From NCBI GenBank assembly GCA_023392555.1, contig JAEVYW010000144.1, positions 1 to 13,395 of the forward strand: a stretch of DNA of 13,395 nucleotides. Direction: 5' to 3'. Positions 1 to 6,369 of the stretch are shown in pieces. Made by a program: the position numbers and the translations under genes. How positions within the stretch are numbered: the first letter of the stretch is position 1; every line of letters starts with the position of its first letter. A model generated the notes under the pieces. That model saw only the letters and a program-made list of their open reading frames with translations. It did no database searches and was not told the DNA's origin. The stretch comes from Pseudomonadota bacterium (lineage in GTDB: Bacteria > Pseudomonadota > Alphaproteobacteria > Sphingomonadales > Sphingomonadaceae).

Positions 1-1038
1 CGTGTCCCAGTCGATCTGGTCGGTCAGAGAATACCAGGTGAAGCCGACGGTCGGGATGCCGACGTTACGCAGGCGAAGGACATTGGCCCATTCCTTCCAC
101 AACCAATGCACCGCTTCATCGCCGACGGGACCTTCGATCAGGTTCGTTTCGGTGTGCATGATCGGCAGCCGGTAGCGGTTGTAATATTGCCGCGTGATCT
201 CGGTGTAGCCGAAGACCTCGCCGGACGCCGTCGTATGTCCGTTCTCGAAAACGCGGTGTTCGTTGGTCCGGTAATAATCGTTGCCGAGGATGCAGTGCTG
301 CTTCAGCCGGTTGTGGAGGAAGAAATGATACTCCTCCTTCGTCATGCCGTTATCGAGCAGGTACTCGTACATCTCGCTGTCGACGCGACGGCCGTAGTTG
401 AGATCGAGGCTCAGGAAGCGGCGTGAGTTGAGCACCTCCGCCTGGTGGATCGCCGCCGGTGCGTCGGCGTGGAAATATTCCGACGATTCCGACTGGATGA
501 AGATGGCGTCGGCGCGGTGCTTCAGGATCTCGAGCATCGCCAGCACTTTGGCTTTGACGATATGCTTGAGCGCAGTGACGAAGCCGAGGTCGGTCTTCAA
601 CTGCTCGTTCCACCAGCCGTACTTGGCGGAGAACATCGCGCAGATAAACATCTCGTTCACTGGCGTGTAGAGCTGCACCCACGGAAAGCGCTCGGCGAAG
701 GCCGACGCATATTGTGCGAACAGACCCGGGAAATCGGGATTCTGGAAATTGCCGATCCAGTCCGGAACGCCGAAGTGGCAAAGGTCGACGATCGGAGTGA
801 TGTCGCGGCGCCTCAGCTCCGCGAACGTCAGGTCGGCGAATTCCCAGTCATATTTGCCGGGGCCGAGGAACGTCTTGTGGATCGGCGGACCGTAGCGAAG
901 ATAATTGATCCCGATGTCTTGGACGCAGTCGAAATCCTCGCGCCACCGTTCGTAGTGGCCGCAGCTTTCCATCTCGTCGACGCGGGTTCGGCCGTTGTTG
1001 ATCGTCGGGATGCTGTTTTCGATCCCGGTCGCAAACAT
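1..1038 (-). CDS. Family 1 glycoside hydrolase (beta-glycosidase-like), C-terminus cut by window edge
   Basis: The 346 visible residues form a (beta/alpha)8-type retaining beta-glycosidase of the GH1 kind. Near residue 129 is the acid/base motif TPVNEMF (E129 after N128), and near 297 is MHTETN, which fits the nucleophile strand (E297). Family markers such as RYGPP, HFGVPDW and GFTWYSLTDQIDW also match. The usual GH1 signatures are NEP and TENG, so NEM and TETN mark a variant subgroup. I see no signal peptide, so the enzyme probably acts in the cytosol on an imported disaccharide or glycoside. It is divergent from a galactose catabolic operon, which makes a beta-galactoside substrate plausible but unproven. 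The ATG chosen is the only standard start that fits, but it lacks a well-placed ribosome site, and an in-frame TGA lies 15 nt upstream (see findings). The 3' end lies beyond the window. Confidence 0.85.
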   Translation of the reverse strand, partial: MFATGIENSIPTINNGRTRVDEMESCGHYERWREDFDCVQDIGINYLRYGPPIHKTFLGPGKYDWEFADLTFAELRRRDITPIVDLCHFGVPDWIGNFQNPDFPGLFAQYASAFAERFPWVQLYTPVNEMFICAMFSAKYGWWNEQLKTDLGFVTALKHIVKAKVLAMLEILKHRADAIFIQSESSEYFHADAPAAIHQAEVLNSRRFLSLDLNYGRRVDSEMYEYLLDNGMTKEEYHFFLHNRLKQHCILGNDYYRTNEHRVFENGHTTASGEVFGYTEITRQYYNRYRLPIMHTETNLIEGPVGDEAVHWLWKEWANVLRLRNVGIPTVGFTWYSLTDQIDWDT

Positions 1039-1063
1039 GAAGTTGGCGATTGTTCACTCTCCC

Positions 1064-1073
1064 CGGTCGACCG
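1064..1073. repeat. Perfect 10-bp palindrome CGGTCGACCG
   Basis: CGGTCGACCG reads the same on both strands. It lies just upstream of the GGGGAG ribosome-site-like sequence of the leftward glycoside hydrolase, where a bound repressor could block that gene. A perfect 10-mer of this base composition can also arise by chance, so operator function is only a suggestion. Confidence 0.4.
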
Positions 1074-1085
1074 TTGTCGCTGGAA

Positions 1086-1105
1086 CCGTGCGATTCGCCG
1101 CACGG
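1086..1105. repeat. Inverted repeat, 7-bp arms CCGTGCG/CGCACGG
   Basis: The arms CCGTGCG (1086-1092) and CGCACGG (1099-1105) are perfectly complementary around a 6-nt spacer. The left flank reads AACCGTGCGA (1084-1093), which matches AACCGTGGGA at 1137-1146 in 9 of 10 positions. The same half-site may therefore be used in both elements. It is a candidate operator in the divergent spacer. Confidence 0.45.
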
Positions 1106-1134
1106 GGGCACGGATAGTTTGCCGCGCCGAAAAG

Positions 1135-1170
1135 AAAACCGTGGGAGCTTTGTCGCGTTCCTACGGTTTT
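1135..1170. repeat. Long inverted repeat 17 bp upstream of dgoK (operator or leader hairpin)
   Basis: The left arm AAAACCGTGGGA (1135-1146) pairs with the right arm TCCTACGGTTTT (1159-1170) at 11 of 12 positions, the exception being a G-T pair, around a 12-nt spacer. It ends 17 nt before the dgoK start codon. The right arm runs into a T-rich stretch (TTTTTGTTTA), so in RNA it would resemble a terminator hairpin. No gene reads into it from upstream, so it would have to be an attenuator in a dgoK leader. A DNA operator is the other reading, and I slightly favour it. Confidence 0.5.
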
Positions 1171-1187
1171 TGTTTACGGAACGACGA

Positions 1188-2081
1188 ATGCGCTGGGCAG
1201 AAGGTTTCATCGCCGCCGACTGGGGCACGACCAATCGACGCGCCTATCTGGTGAGCGGCGACGGACGTTGCGTTGACGAAATGGAAGACGGCAGGGGCGT
1301 GCTGTCCGTGCCGGCCGGAGGATTTGGCGATGCGGTCGCCGAAATCCGTGAGAGATTGGGCGACAAGCCGCTGCTGCTGGCCGGAATGGTGGGGTCGAAC
1401 CGCGGCTGGGTAGAGGCGCCGTACGTCGCGTGCCCGGCGGGCATTGAAGACATTGCGAACGCGCTGGCCTGGCCGGAAGAGCGGACAGCAATCGTGCCCG
1501 GCGTGTCCTGGCGCGATGGCGAGGATGCCGACGTCATGCGCGGCGAGGAAACGCAAATCCTCGGAGCGCTAGCGGCCGGGCTGATCCCGGCGGATGCCCT
1601 CGTCTGCCACCCCGGAACGCACAACAAATGGGTGCGGCTGGAAGGCGGCCGCATCACGCGCTTCACGACAGTGATGACCGGCGAGCTGTTCAACCTGCTC
1701 AAGGCGCACAGCATCCTTGCCGACCAGCTGCGCGAAAAATCGGATCCGGACCAGGCCTTCGAGCGTGGCGTTCGCAAGGCGCTCAGCGGCGCGGCGGTTA
1801 CGTCGGAGCTGTTCACGATCCGCGCCAGATTCGCACTCGGCGAACCCACTGTTGATGGATCGAGCTATGCCAGTGGTTTGTTGATCGGAGCAGACATTTG
1901 CGCGGGGTTGGCCCTGGCCGGGAAGGACGCACAACCGATCCTGATCGGACGGCCGGACCTGACCCGGCTTTATGCGGCCGCTCTCAAGATTGCCGGCCGA
2001 GAGGCGGTAGAGCTTGATGGGGAAGAGGCGTTCCTTGCGGGAGCACAGAGTATCGTGAGGTTGATTGATGAGCGCCGTTGA
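1188..2081 (+). CDS. dgoK: 2-dehydro-3-deoxygalactonokinase (DgoK)
   Basis: This kinase phosphorylates 2-dehydro-3-deoxy-D-galactonate (KDGal) with ATP to 6-phospho-KDGal in the De Ley-Doudoroff galactose/galactonate pathway. The 297 residues are close to the length of E. coli DgoK. Visible family motifs are the phosphate-binding DWGTTN (11-16), GMVGSN (66-71), MRGEETQ (117-123), HPGTHNKWV (141-149) and MTGELFNLL (163-171). The reading frame stays open upstream to 1050, but the ATG at 1188 is the right start: it places DWGTTN about 10 residues in, as in the family, and leaves the upstream region free for control. A modest GGA lies 8-10 nt before it. The stop overlaps dgoA by 14 nt, which implies translational coupling. 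Confidence 0.95.
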   Translation: MRWAEGFIAADWGTTNRRAYLVSGDGRCVDEMEDGRGVLSVPAGGFGDAVAEIRERLGDKPLLLAGMVGSNRGWVEAPYVACPAGIEDIANALAWPEERTAIVPGVSWRDGEDADVMRGEETQILGALAAGLIPADALVCHPGTHNKWVRLEGGRITRFTTVMTGELFNLLKAHSILADQLREKSDPDQAFERGVRKALSGAAVTSELFTIRARFALGEPTVDGSSYASGLLIGADICAGLALAGKDAQPILIGRPDLTRLYAAALKIAGREAVELDGEEAFLAGAQSIVRLIDERR

Positions 2082-2697
2082 GGACTTCCGCCGCTATTTC
2101 GCCGAATGCCCGCTGATCGCGATCATCCGCGGCGTAACTCCGGCAGATGCTCTCGACACCGCAGCTGCCTTGTTCGATGCCGGCATTCGCATCATCGAAG
2201 TCCCGCTCAATTCCCCTGATCCGTTCGACAGCATTCGCATCATTGCCGATGCTTTCGGTAACCGTGCGCTCGTCGGTGCCGGCACCGTGCTCAATGCGGA
2301 AAACGTAGCGAGAGTGAAAGAAGTAGGAGGACGGATCGTCGTTTCGCCCAACACCAACGTTCCGGTGATCGAGGCGACGGTCGCAGCGGGGCTCGTGTCC
2401 TCGCCGGGATATTTCACTCCGAGTGAAGCCTTCGCCGCAATCGACGCCGGCGCTCATTCGATCAAGTTGTTCCCAGCCGAAGCCGCCTCTCCGGCCGTCG
2501 TGAAAGGGCAAAAGGCAGTGCTCCCCAAGGACATTCCGCTGATCGTCGTGGGTGGCGTAACACCGCAGTCGATTGCGGAGTGGCGGGCCGCGGGAGCTGA
2601 CGGGTTCGGTCTCGGCGGCGGGCTTTACAAGCCTGGCCAGGACACCGCGACGACGGTTGCCAAAGCTCAGGACTATGTAGCGGCGGTGCGCCAATGA
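2068..2697 (+). CDS. dgoA: 2-dehydro-3-deoxy-6-phosphogalactonate (KDPGal) aldolase
   Basis: This class I aldolase cleaves 6-phospho-KDGal to pyruvate and glyceraldehyde-3-phosphate. The 209-residue protein has the KDPG/KDPGal aldolase fold signature: IIRGVTP near 19-25, IEVPLNSP with catalytic E44, VGAGTVL (69-75), and the Schiff-base lysine K133 in HSIKLFP. VGGVTP follows near 168. Its closeness to E. coli DgoA around PLNSP and GAGTVL, and its place behind dgoK, favour the galacto-isomer substrate over the KDPG of the Entner-Doudoroff pathway. The ATG at 2068 has GAGG at 2057-2060, 7 nt upstream, and lies within the end of dgoK. The TTG at 2065 is a less likely start. The stop overlaps the next gene in an ATGA. 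Confidence 0.95.
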   Translation: MSAVEDFRRYFAECPLIAIIRGVTPADALDTAAALFDAGIRIIEVPLNSPDPFDSIRIIADAFGNRALVGAGTVLNAENVARVKEVGGRIVVSPNTNVPVIEATVAAGLVSSPGYFTPSEAFAAIDAGAHSIKLFPAEAASPAVVKGQKAVLPKDIPLIVVGGVTPQSIAEWRAAGADGFGLGGGLYKPGQDTATTVAKAQDYVAAVRQ

Positions 2698-3623
2698 ACC
2701 CGATCAAGATCGCCATCATCGGCTACGGCAAGATCGCTGCGGATCAGCACGTCCCGTCGATCAGCGGCAATGACCGCTTTGAGTTGGCAGCGACGTCGAG
2801 CCGCTCCGGCGAAGGCGTGGCTCAGACATTCACTGACTGGCGTGAGTTGCTGAAGACGGTCCAAGGACTGGAAGCGGTCGCGATCACGACACCGCCGGGG
2901 CCGCGCTATGAGATCGCCCGGGCGTGTGTCGAGGCGGGTCTCCACACGCTGCTGGAAAAGCCGCCGACGGTGACCTTGTCGGAGATCGACGAGCTCGCAG
3001 GACTTGCTGAGGCGCAGGGCGTGACCTTGTTCACGACGTGGCACGCCCGGCACAATTCGGCGGTCGAAGCGGCGGCCCAGGCGCTCGCCGGAAAGCGCAT
3101 CGCAAGCATGGCGATCCATTGGCACGAGGATGTTCACAAGTGGCACCCGGGCCAACAGTGGATCTGGGAGCCGGGCGGCTATGGCGTGTTCGACCCGGGC
3201 ATCAACGCATTCTCGATAGCGACGAAGATCTTTCCCGGCGCTTTGTTCGTGAAGTCGGCCGAGCTGAGCTTTCCCGAAAATGCGCAAACCCCGATTGCCG
3301 CGGACATCGCTTTCGGAAGCGACGTTGCCGACGGGGAGCTCACCGCGAGCCTCGACTGGCGGCGGACCGAGGGCGAGGAATGGACCATTGCAGTCGAGAC
3401 TGCAGACGGCGCACAACTCAACCTTGTCGACGGCGGTTCGCGCTTGTTCGTGAATGGCCAGGAGCAGGTCGTCACGACCGTCGGGGAATATCCCGACATC
3501 TATCGTGAATTCGTCGACCTGATCGACGAAAGGCGAAGCTCGGTCGATGTTCGACCGCAGCGCCTGGTTGCGGATTGTCTTTTGGTAGGTGGGCGTAAAA
3601 TCGTCGAAGCGATAAGCATGTAG
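2694..3623 (+). CDS. gal: D-galactose 1-dehydrogenase, Gfo/Idh/MocA family
   Basis: This 309-residue NAD(P)-dependent oxidoreductase probably oxidises D-galactose to D-galactono-1,4-lactone, the entry step of the pathway whose last two enzymes lie upstream. The N-terminal Rossmann fold has GYGKIA (10-15). EKPP (88-91) is the conserved Gfo/Idh/MocA lysine motif, followed by a C-terminal alpha/beta domain with DPGIN (167-171). The stretch from HEDVHKWHPGQQWIW through DPGIN resembles the Pseudomonas fluorescens galactose dehydrogenase as I recall it. The start overlaps the dgoA stop by 4 nt (ATGA), so the three genes form one operon. Arabinose or fucose are other sugars that relatives oxidise, so the specificity is an inference from family and context. 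No clear terminator follows. Confidence 0.88.
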   Translation: MNPIKIAIIGYGKIAADQHVPSISGNDRFELAATSSRSGEGVAQTFTDWRELLKTVQGLEAVAITTPPGPRYEIARACVEAGLHTLLEKPPTVTLSEIDELAGLAEAQGVTLFTTWHARHNSAVEAAAQALAGKRIASMAIHWHEDVHKWHPGQQWIWEPGGYGVFDPGINAFSIATKIFPGALFVKSAELSFPENAQTPIAADIAFGSDVADGELTASLDWRRTEGEEWTIAVETADGAQLNLVDGGSRLFVNGQEQVVTTVGEYPDIYREFVDLIDERRSSVDVRPQRLVADCLLVGGRKIVEAISM

Positions 3624-3697
3624 CGCAGCGGCATTAACTCTGGTTATGGCTCGCTTCGGGTGCGGAATGATTATGCCGCGTTCGGGTTAGACCTGGC

Positions 3698-3703
3698 GAA
3701 GGG
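3698..3703 (+). promoter_or_regulatory. Ribosome binding site (GAAGGG) deciding the Crp/Fnr start
   Basis: GAAGGG ends 10 nt before the ATG at 3714. This supports that start over the in-frame GTG at 3660, which has no purine-rich site at a usable distance. A GTG at 3708 is only 4 nt from it and is less likely. Confidence 0.5.
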
Positions 3704-3713
3704 TTCTGTGCGT

Positions 3714-4475
3714 ATGGTGGATGTTTCATTGGACGAGCGCTCGACGCTCGACCCAGCTTTCGCGGGCAACCTGTTGCTCGCCACCTTTGATGACGAGGTT
3801 CGCGCTCTCATCGAACCTCATGCTGAGGTCGTCGAGCTCGAGAGTGGGACCCGGGTTCAGTCGCAGGGCACGGACGTCGAGGTCACCTATTTCCCTTACG
3901 CCACATCGATGATCTCGCTGATCGTCGAGCTGCCGAGCCGCCGCTCGATCGAGGTCGCTTCGATCGGCCGCGAAGGCGCCGTTGGTGGCATAGTCAGCTG
4001 CGGCCATGCACCCGCCTTCGCGCACGCCATCGTGCAGGTTTCCGGACCCGCTCTCAAAGTGCCGATGCATGCGCTTGAGCATGCCAAGCGTGAGTCGGCG
4101 TTCCTCAATAATCTCTTCTGCCGCTTTTCCGATTATCTGCTGGCGCAGGTGCAGCAGACCGCGGCCTGCAACGCATTCCACACGATCCAGCAGCGCGCGG
4201 CGCGTTGGCTGCTGACGGCGCAGGATCGGGCCGGCGACCGGCTCGAGCTGACTCAGGAAGCGTTCGCGGGATTGCTGGGTGTGCAGCGGACGACGGTCAA
4301 TGCTGTCGTTCGTGATCTGCAGGACGATGGATTGATCAACATCCGCCGGGGCCGGGTGATCGTAACCGACCGCCCCGGCCTCGTTCGCCGCGCGTGCGAA
4401 TGCTACTCGGTCCTCGAGAAGCACTTCGTTGCCGTGATCGGACCGAGCGGGTCCGGCGGCAGCCCGGACTGCTAG
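3714..4475 (+). CDS. Crp/Fnr-family transcriptional regulator
   Basis: This is a cytoplasmic DNA-binding regulator of about 253 residues. An N-terminal cyclic-nucleotide-binding-like beta-roll spans roughly 20-120, with [10 protein letters not shown] and [13 protein letters not shown] in it. A long dimer helix follows near 120-165, then a C-terminal winged helix with the recognition segment [19 protein letters not shown] (181-199). It lacks the N-terminal cysteine cluster of oxygen-sensing FNR, so it should not be an iron-sulphur FNR. The effector is unknown, and the roll lacks an obvious cAMP-pocket motif. The frame is open upstream to a GTG at 3660, but the ATG with GAAGGG upstream is preferred. 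It follows the galactose operon on the same strand after about 90 bp, yet nothing shows that it regulates that operon. Its stop overlaps the pyrC stop in CTAG. Confidence 0.88.
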   Translation: MVDVSLDERSTLDPAFAGNLLLATFDDEVRALIEPHAEVVELESGTRVQSQGTDVEVTYFPYATSMISLIVELPSRRSIEVASIGREGAVGGIVSCGHAPAFAHAIVQVSGPALKVPMHALEHAKRESAFLNNLFCRFSDYLLAQVQQTAACNAFHTIQQRAARWLLTAQDRAGDRLELTQEAFAGLLGVQRTTVNAVVRDLQDDGLINIRRGRVIVTDRPGLVRRACECYSVLEKHFVAVIGPSGSGGSPDC

Positions 4476-5497
4476 TCGGCGAAGCGCCAGCCGATCGTCT
4501 GGCCGGCGAGAAACGGGACGATGTCACCAGCGACGAGTTCGGGCACCGTCACCTCGCTTCGCTCCAGCGTAACAGTCTCTTCGTTCAGCGGGAGGCCGTA
4601 GAAGTTGGCGCCATTCTCCGATGCGAAGGCTTCCAGCCGGTCGAGTGCGCCCTCCTCCTCGAAAACCGTGGCGTAGGCCTCCAGCGCGAACGGCGCGTTG
4701 AAGATGCCGGCGCAGCCGCAGCCGGACTCCTTGGCGTTTTTCGCATGCGGCGCGCTGTCGGTGCCGAGGAAGAACTTCGGCGATCCTGACGTCGCGGCTG
4801 CGCGGACCGCGAGGCGGTGCTGCTCGCGCTTAACCACCGGCAGGCAGTAGGCGTGAGGCCTCAGGCCTCCTGCGAACAGCGCATTACGGTTGAGCATCAG
4901 GTGCTGCGGCGTGACTGTCGCGGCGACATTGCGGCCGGCGTCGCGAACGTAATCCGCCGCTTCCCTGGTCGTGATGTGCTCGAGCACGATCTTAAGGCCC
5001 GGGAAGTCCCGGACCAGCGGTTCGAGGATGCGGTCGATGAACACCGCCTCGCGATCGAATACGTCGATGTCCGGATCGGTGACTTCACCGTGGACGCAGA
5101 AGACCATCCCGATCCTCTGCATCCGCTCCAGCGCCGCGCGGATGTTGCGGATGTCGGTGACGCCGCTCGCGCTGTTTGTCGTCGCGCCGGCCGGATAGAG
5201 CTTGGCCGCGACCCAGACGCCCTCGCGGTGGCCGCGTTCGATCTCGTCGGGGTCGGACTGGTCGGTGAGGTAACAGGTCATCAGCGGGGTGAAGCCGGGA
5301 CCAGAGGCTTCGCGGATGCGCTCGCGATAGCCCCTCGCCTGCTCCACGCTCGTTACCGGCGGGACAAGGTTCGGCATGATGATCGCCCGGGCGAACTGCC
5401 GTGCGGTGAACGGCGCGACCGCACGGAGCATGTCGCCATCGCGCAAATGGAGGTGCCAGTCGTCGGGCCGGCGGAGGGTCAGCGTTTGCGAAGCCAC
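4472..5497 (-). CDS. pyrC: Dihydroorotase (class II, PyrC type)
   Basis: Dihydroorotase closes carbamoyl-aspartate to dihydroorotate, the third step of de novo pyrimidine synthesis, in the cytosol. The 341 residues match the E. coli PyrC type in length. The binuclear zinc site is complete: H15 and H17 in DWHLHLRDG, the likely carbamylated lysine K99 in AAKLYPAG, H136 in HGEVT, H174 in LEHIT and D247 in GTDSAPH. R19 is the expected substrate contact. The start is a GTG preceded by GGGAG 6 nt upstream (read on the minus strand), and no in-frame ATG lies before it. The gene is divergent from ygfZ across a 23-bp spacer and converges on the Crp/Fnr gene with overlapping stops. It is a single gene here, not part of a pyr operon. 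Confidence 0.97.
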   Translation of the reverse strand: MASQTLTLRRPDDWHLHLRDGDMLRAVAPFTARQFARAIIMPNLVPPVTSVEQARGYRERIREASGPGFTPLMTCYLTDQSDPDEIERGHREGVWVAAKLYPAGATTNSASGVTDIRNIRAALERMQRIGMVFCVHGEVTDPDIDVFDREAVFIDRILEPLVRDFPGLKIVLEHITTREAADYVRDAGRNVAATVTPQHLMLNRNALFAGGLRPHAYCLPVVKREQHRLAVRAAATSGSPKFFLGTDSAPHAKNAKESGCGCAGIFNAPFALEAYATVFEEEGALDRLEAFASENGANFYGLPLNEETVTLERSEVTVPELVAGDIVPFLAGQTIGWRFAD

Positions 5498-5520
5498 GGG
5501 CCGCTCCCTAACTGAGGACC
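5498..5520. promoter_or_regulatory. 23-bp start-to-start spacer with the ribosome sites of pyrC and ygfZ
   Basis: The whole gap between the divergent pyrC and ygfZ start codons is 23 bp. It holds the pyrC ribosome site (GGGAG on the minus strand, 5504-5508) and a GAGGA for ygfZ (5514-5518), which sits unusually close to its ATG. There is no room for two normal promoters, so transcription of at least one gene must begin inside the other's coding sequence. Confidence 0.55.
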
Positions 5521-6225
5521 ATGGCTGCTACCACCCTCACCGACCGTGCTGTTGTTCGACTGTCCGGAGAAGACGTTCGCGGGTTCCTGCAGGGCCTCGT
5601 CACCAGCGACGTCGCGGGCGAATTGCCGGTCTGGGCCGGGCTGCTGACGCCGCAGGGCAAGTGCCTGTTCGACTTCATCGTCTGGGCCGACGGCGGGGAT
5701 TTGCTCCTCGATTGCGAAGCGAACGCGGTCGACGATTTGATCAAGCGGCTGAGCATCTATCGTTTGCGGCGGCCGATCACGATTGCGCGAGATGAGGCGA
5801 TTGCCGTGCATTGGTCGCCGGAGGGATCGGACGATCCGCGCCTTCCGGAGCTCGGCCGCCGCTGGCTGGGCGAGGCGTCGGAACCCGCGAGCGGTTGGCT
5901 CGAGCATCGCCTTCGACTTGGCGTTTGCGAAGGGCGCGCCGAACTTGGCGATATCCTCTGGCTGGAATGCAATGCGACGGAGCTGAACGGGGTGAGTTTC
6001 ACCAAGGGCTGTTTTGTGGGCCAGGAAAACACCGCGCGCATGAACTGGCGGTCGAAGGTGAACCGGCGGCTGGTCGTTGTGCCGACCGTCGATGAGACTG
6101 CAAAAACGCGCGCAATTTACGCTGAAATCGGGCTTTCGGTGCAGCATTTGCGTGTCGATGCGCTGGAATCGGCGCTGATTCCGGACTGGCTGGCGGCGTC
6201 TCTAGAGAGCAGCGAGCCGGCCTAA
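5521..6225 (+). CDS. ygfZ: YgfZ/GcvT-family folate-binding protein (Fe-S cluster / tRNA modification factor)
   Basis: YgfZ-type proteins bind tetrahydrofolate through a GcvT-like fold. They support maturation or repair of certain iron-sulphur enzymes, including the tRNA-modifying MiaB. The diagnostic motif K-G-C-[FY]-x-G-Q-E is present as KGCFVGQE (162-169), with its conserved cysteine C164. The N-terminal half has the related pattern [18 protein letters not shown] (14-31), typical of the GcvT superfamily. At 234 residues it is shorter than E. coli YgfZ (about 326), in line with the short alphaproteobacterial form, which has little beyond the motif domain. It is divergent from pyrC with 23 bp between starts. 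The ATG carries a close GAGGA. A long inverted repeat follows 5 nt after the stop. Confidence 0.92.
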   Translation: MAATTLTDRAVVRLSGEDVRGFLQGLVTSDVAGELPVWAGLLTPQGKCLFDFIVWADGGDLLLDCEANAVDDLIKRLSIYRLRRPITIARDEAIAVHWSPEGSDDPRLPELGRRWLGEASEPASGWLEHRLRLGVCEGRAELGDILWLECNATELNGVSFTKGCFVGQENTARMNWRSKVNRRLVVVPTVDETAKTRAIYAEIGLSVQHLRVDALESALIPDWLAASLESSEPA

Positions 6226-6230
6226 CGTCA

Positions 6231-6276
6231 TAAGGTCACAAAGGTCACGGAGAGCAGTGCCTTTTGTGTGACCTTA
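6231..6276. repeat. Inverted repeat made of AAGGTCAC units, possible bidirectional terminator
   Basis: TAAGGTCACA (6231-6240) pairs perfectly with TGTGACCTTA (6267-6276). The stem extends through AAGG/CCTT (6241-6244 with 6260-6263) past a 3-nt bulge on the right side. AAGGTCAC occurs twice in tandem (6232-6239 and 6241-6248) and once inverted (GTGACCTT, 6268-6275). It sits between the convergent ygfZ and CBU_0592-like genes, a natural place for a shared terminator, but no run of T follows on either strand. It may instead be a dispersed intergenic repeat or a protein-binding site. The rest of the gap, to 6369, shows nothing I can name. Confidence 0.55.
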
Positions 6277-6369
6277 AGCGTCGACTGTTCCCGAATTCAC
6301 TCCGCAAAAGAAAGAGCCGGGCGCGTTGTCGCACAGCCAGCCGCCTGTAGGACAGGAGCAATTCTGCGC

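Larger units (their letters stand above)
1039..1187. promoter_or_regulatory. Divergent control region between the glycoside hydrolase and dgoK
   Basis: This 149-bp spacer separates the divergent start codons of the glycoside hydrolase and dgoK, so it must hold promoters for both. It contains three dyad-symmetric elements (1064-1073, 1086-1105 and 1135-1170), a density that suggests operators for a sugar-responsive repressor. I cannot point to a convincing -35/-10 pair. A weak TTGTCG at 1150-1155 with TGTTTA at 1171-1176 has only 15 bp spacing. No regulator gene lies beside the spacer within the window, so the protein that would bind is unknown. Confidence 0.6.

Noticed and set aside
1050..1187. 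Longer dgoK start at 1050, adding 46 residues
   Set aside because: The extra residues are basic and unlike the family, cover the control-region palindromes, and push the phosphate-binding DWGTTN far from the N-terminus.
445..1254. Plus-strand open frame of 269 codons over the glycoside hydrolase
   Set aside because: It is antisense to a protein with clear GH1 motifs and runs across the divergent spacer into dgoK in another frame. Its composition is low-complexity and matches no family.
3635..3646. TAAC/GTTA mini-hairpin as a terminator of the galactose operon
   Set aside because: The stem is only 4 bp with no T-run, so it is not distinguishable from chance.
3660..3713. GTG start for the Crp/Fnr regulator at 3660
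   Set aside because: It is possible but lacks a ribosome site, while the ATG at 3714 follows GAAGGG. The choice is not certain.
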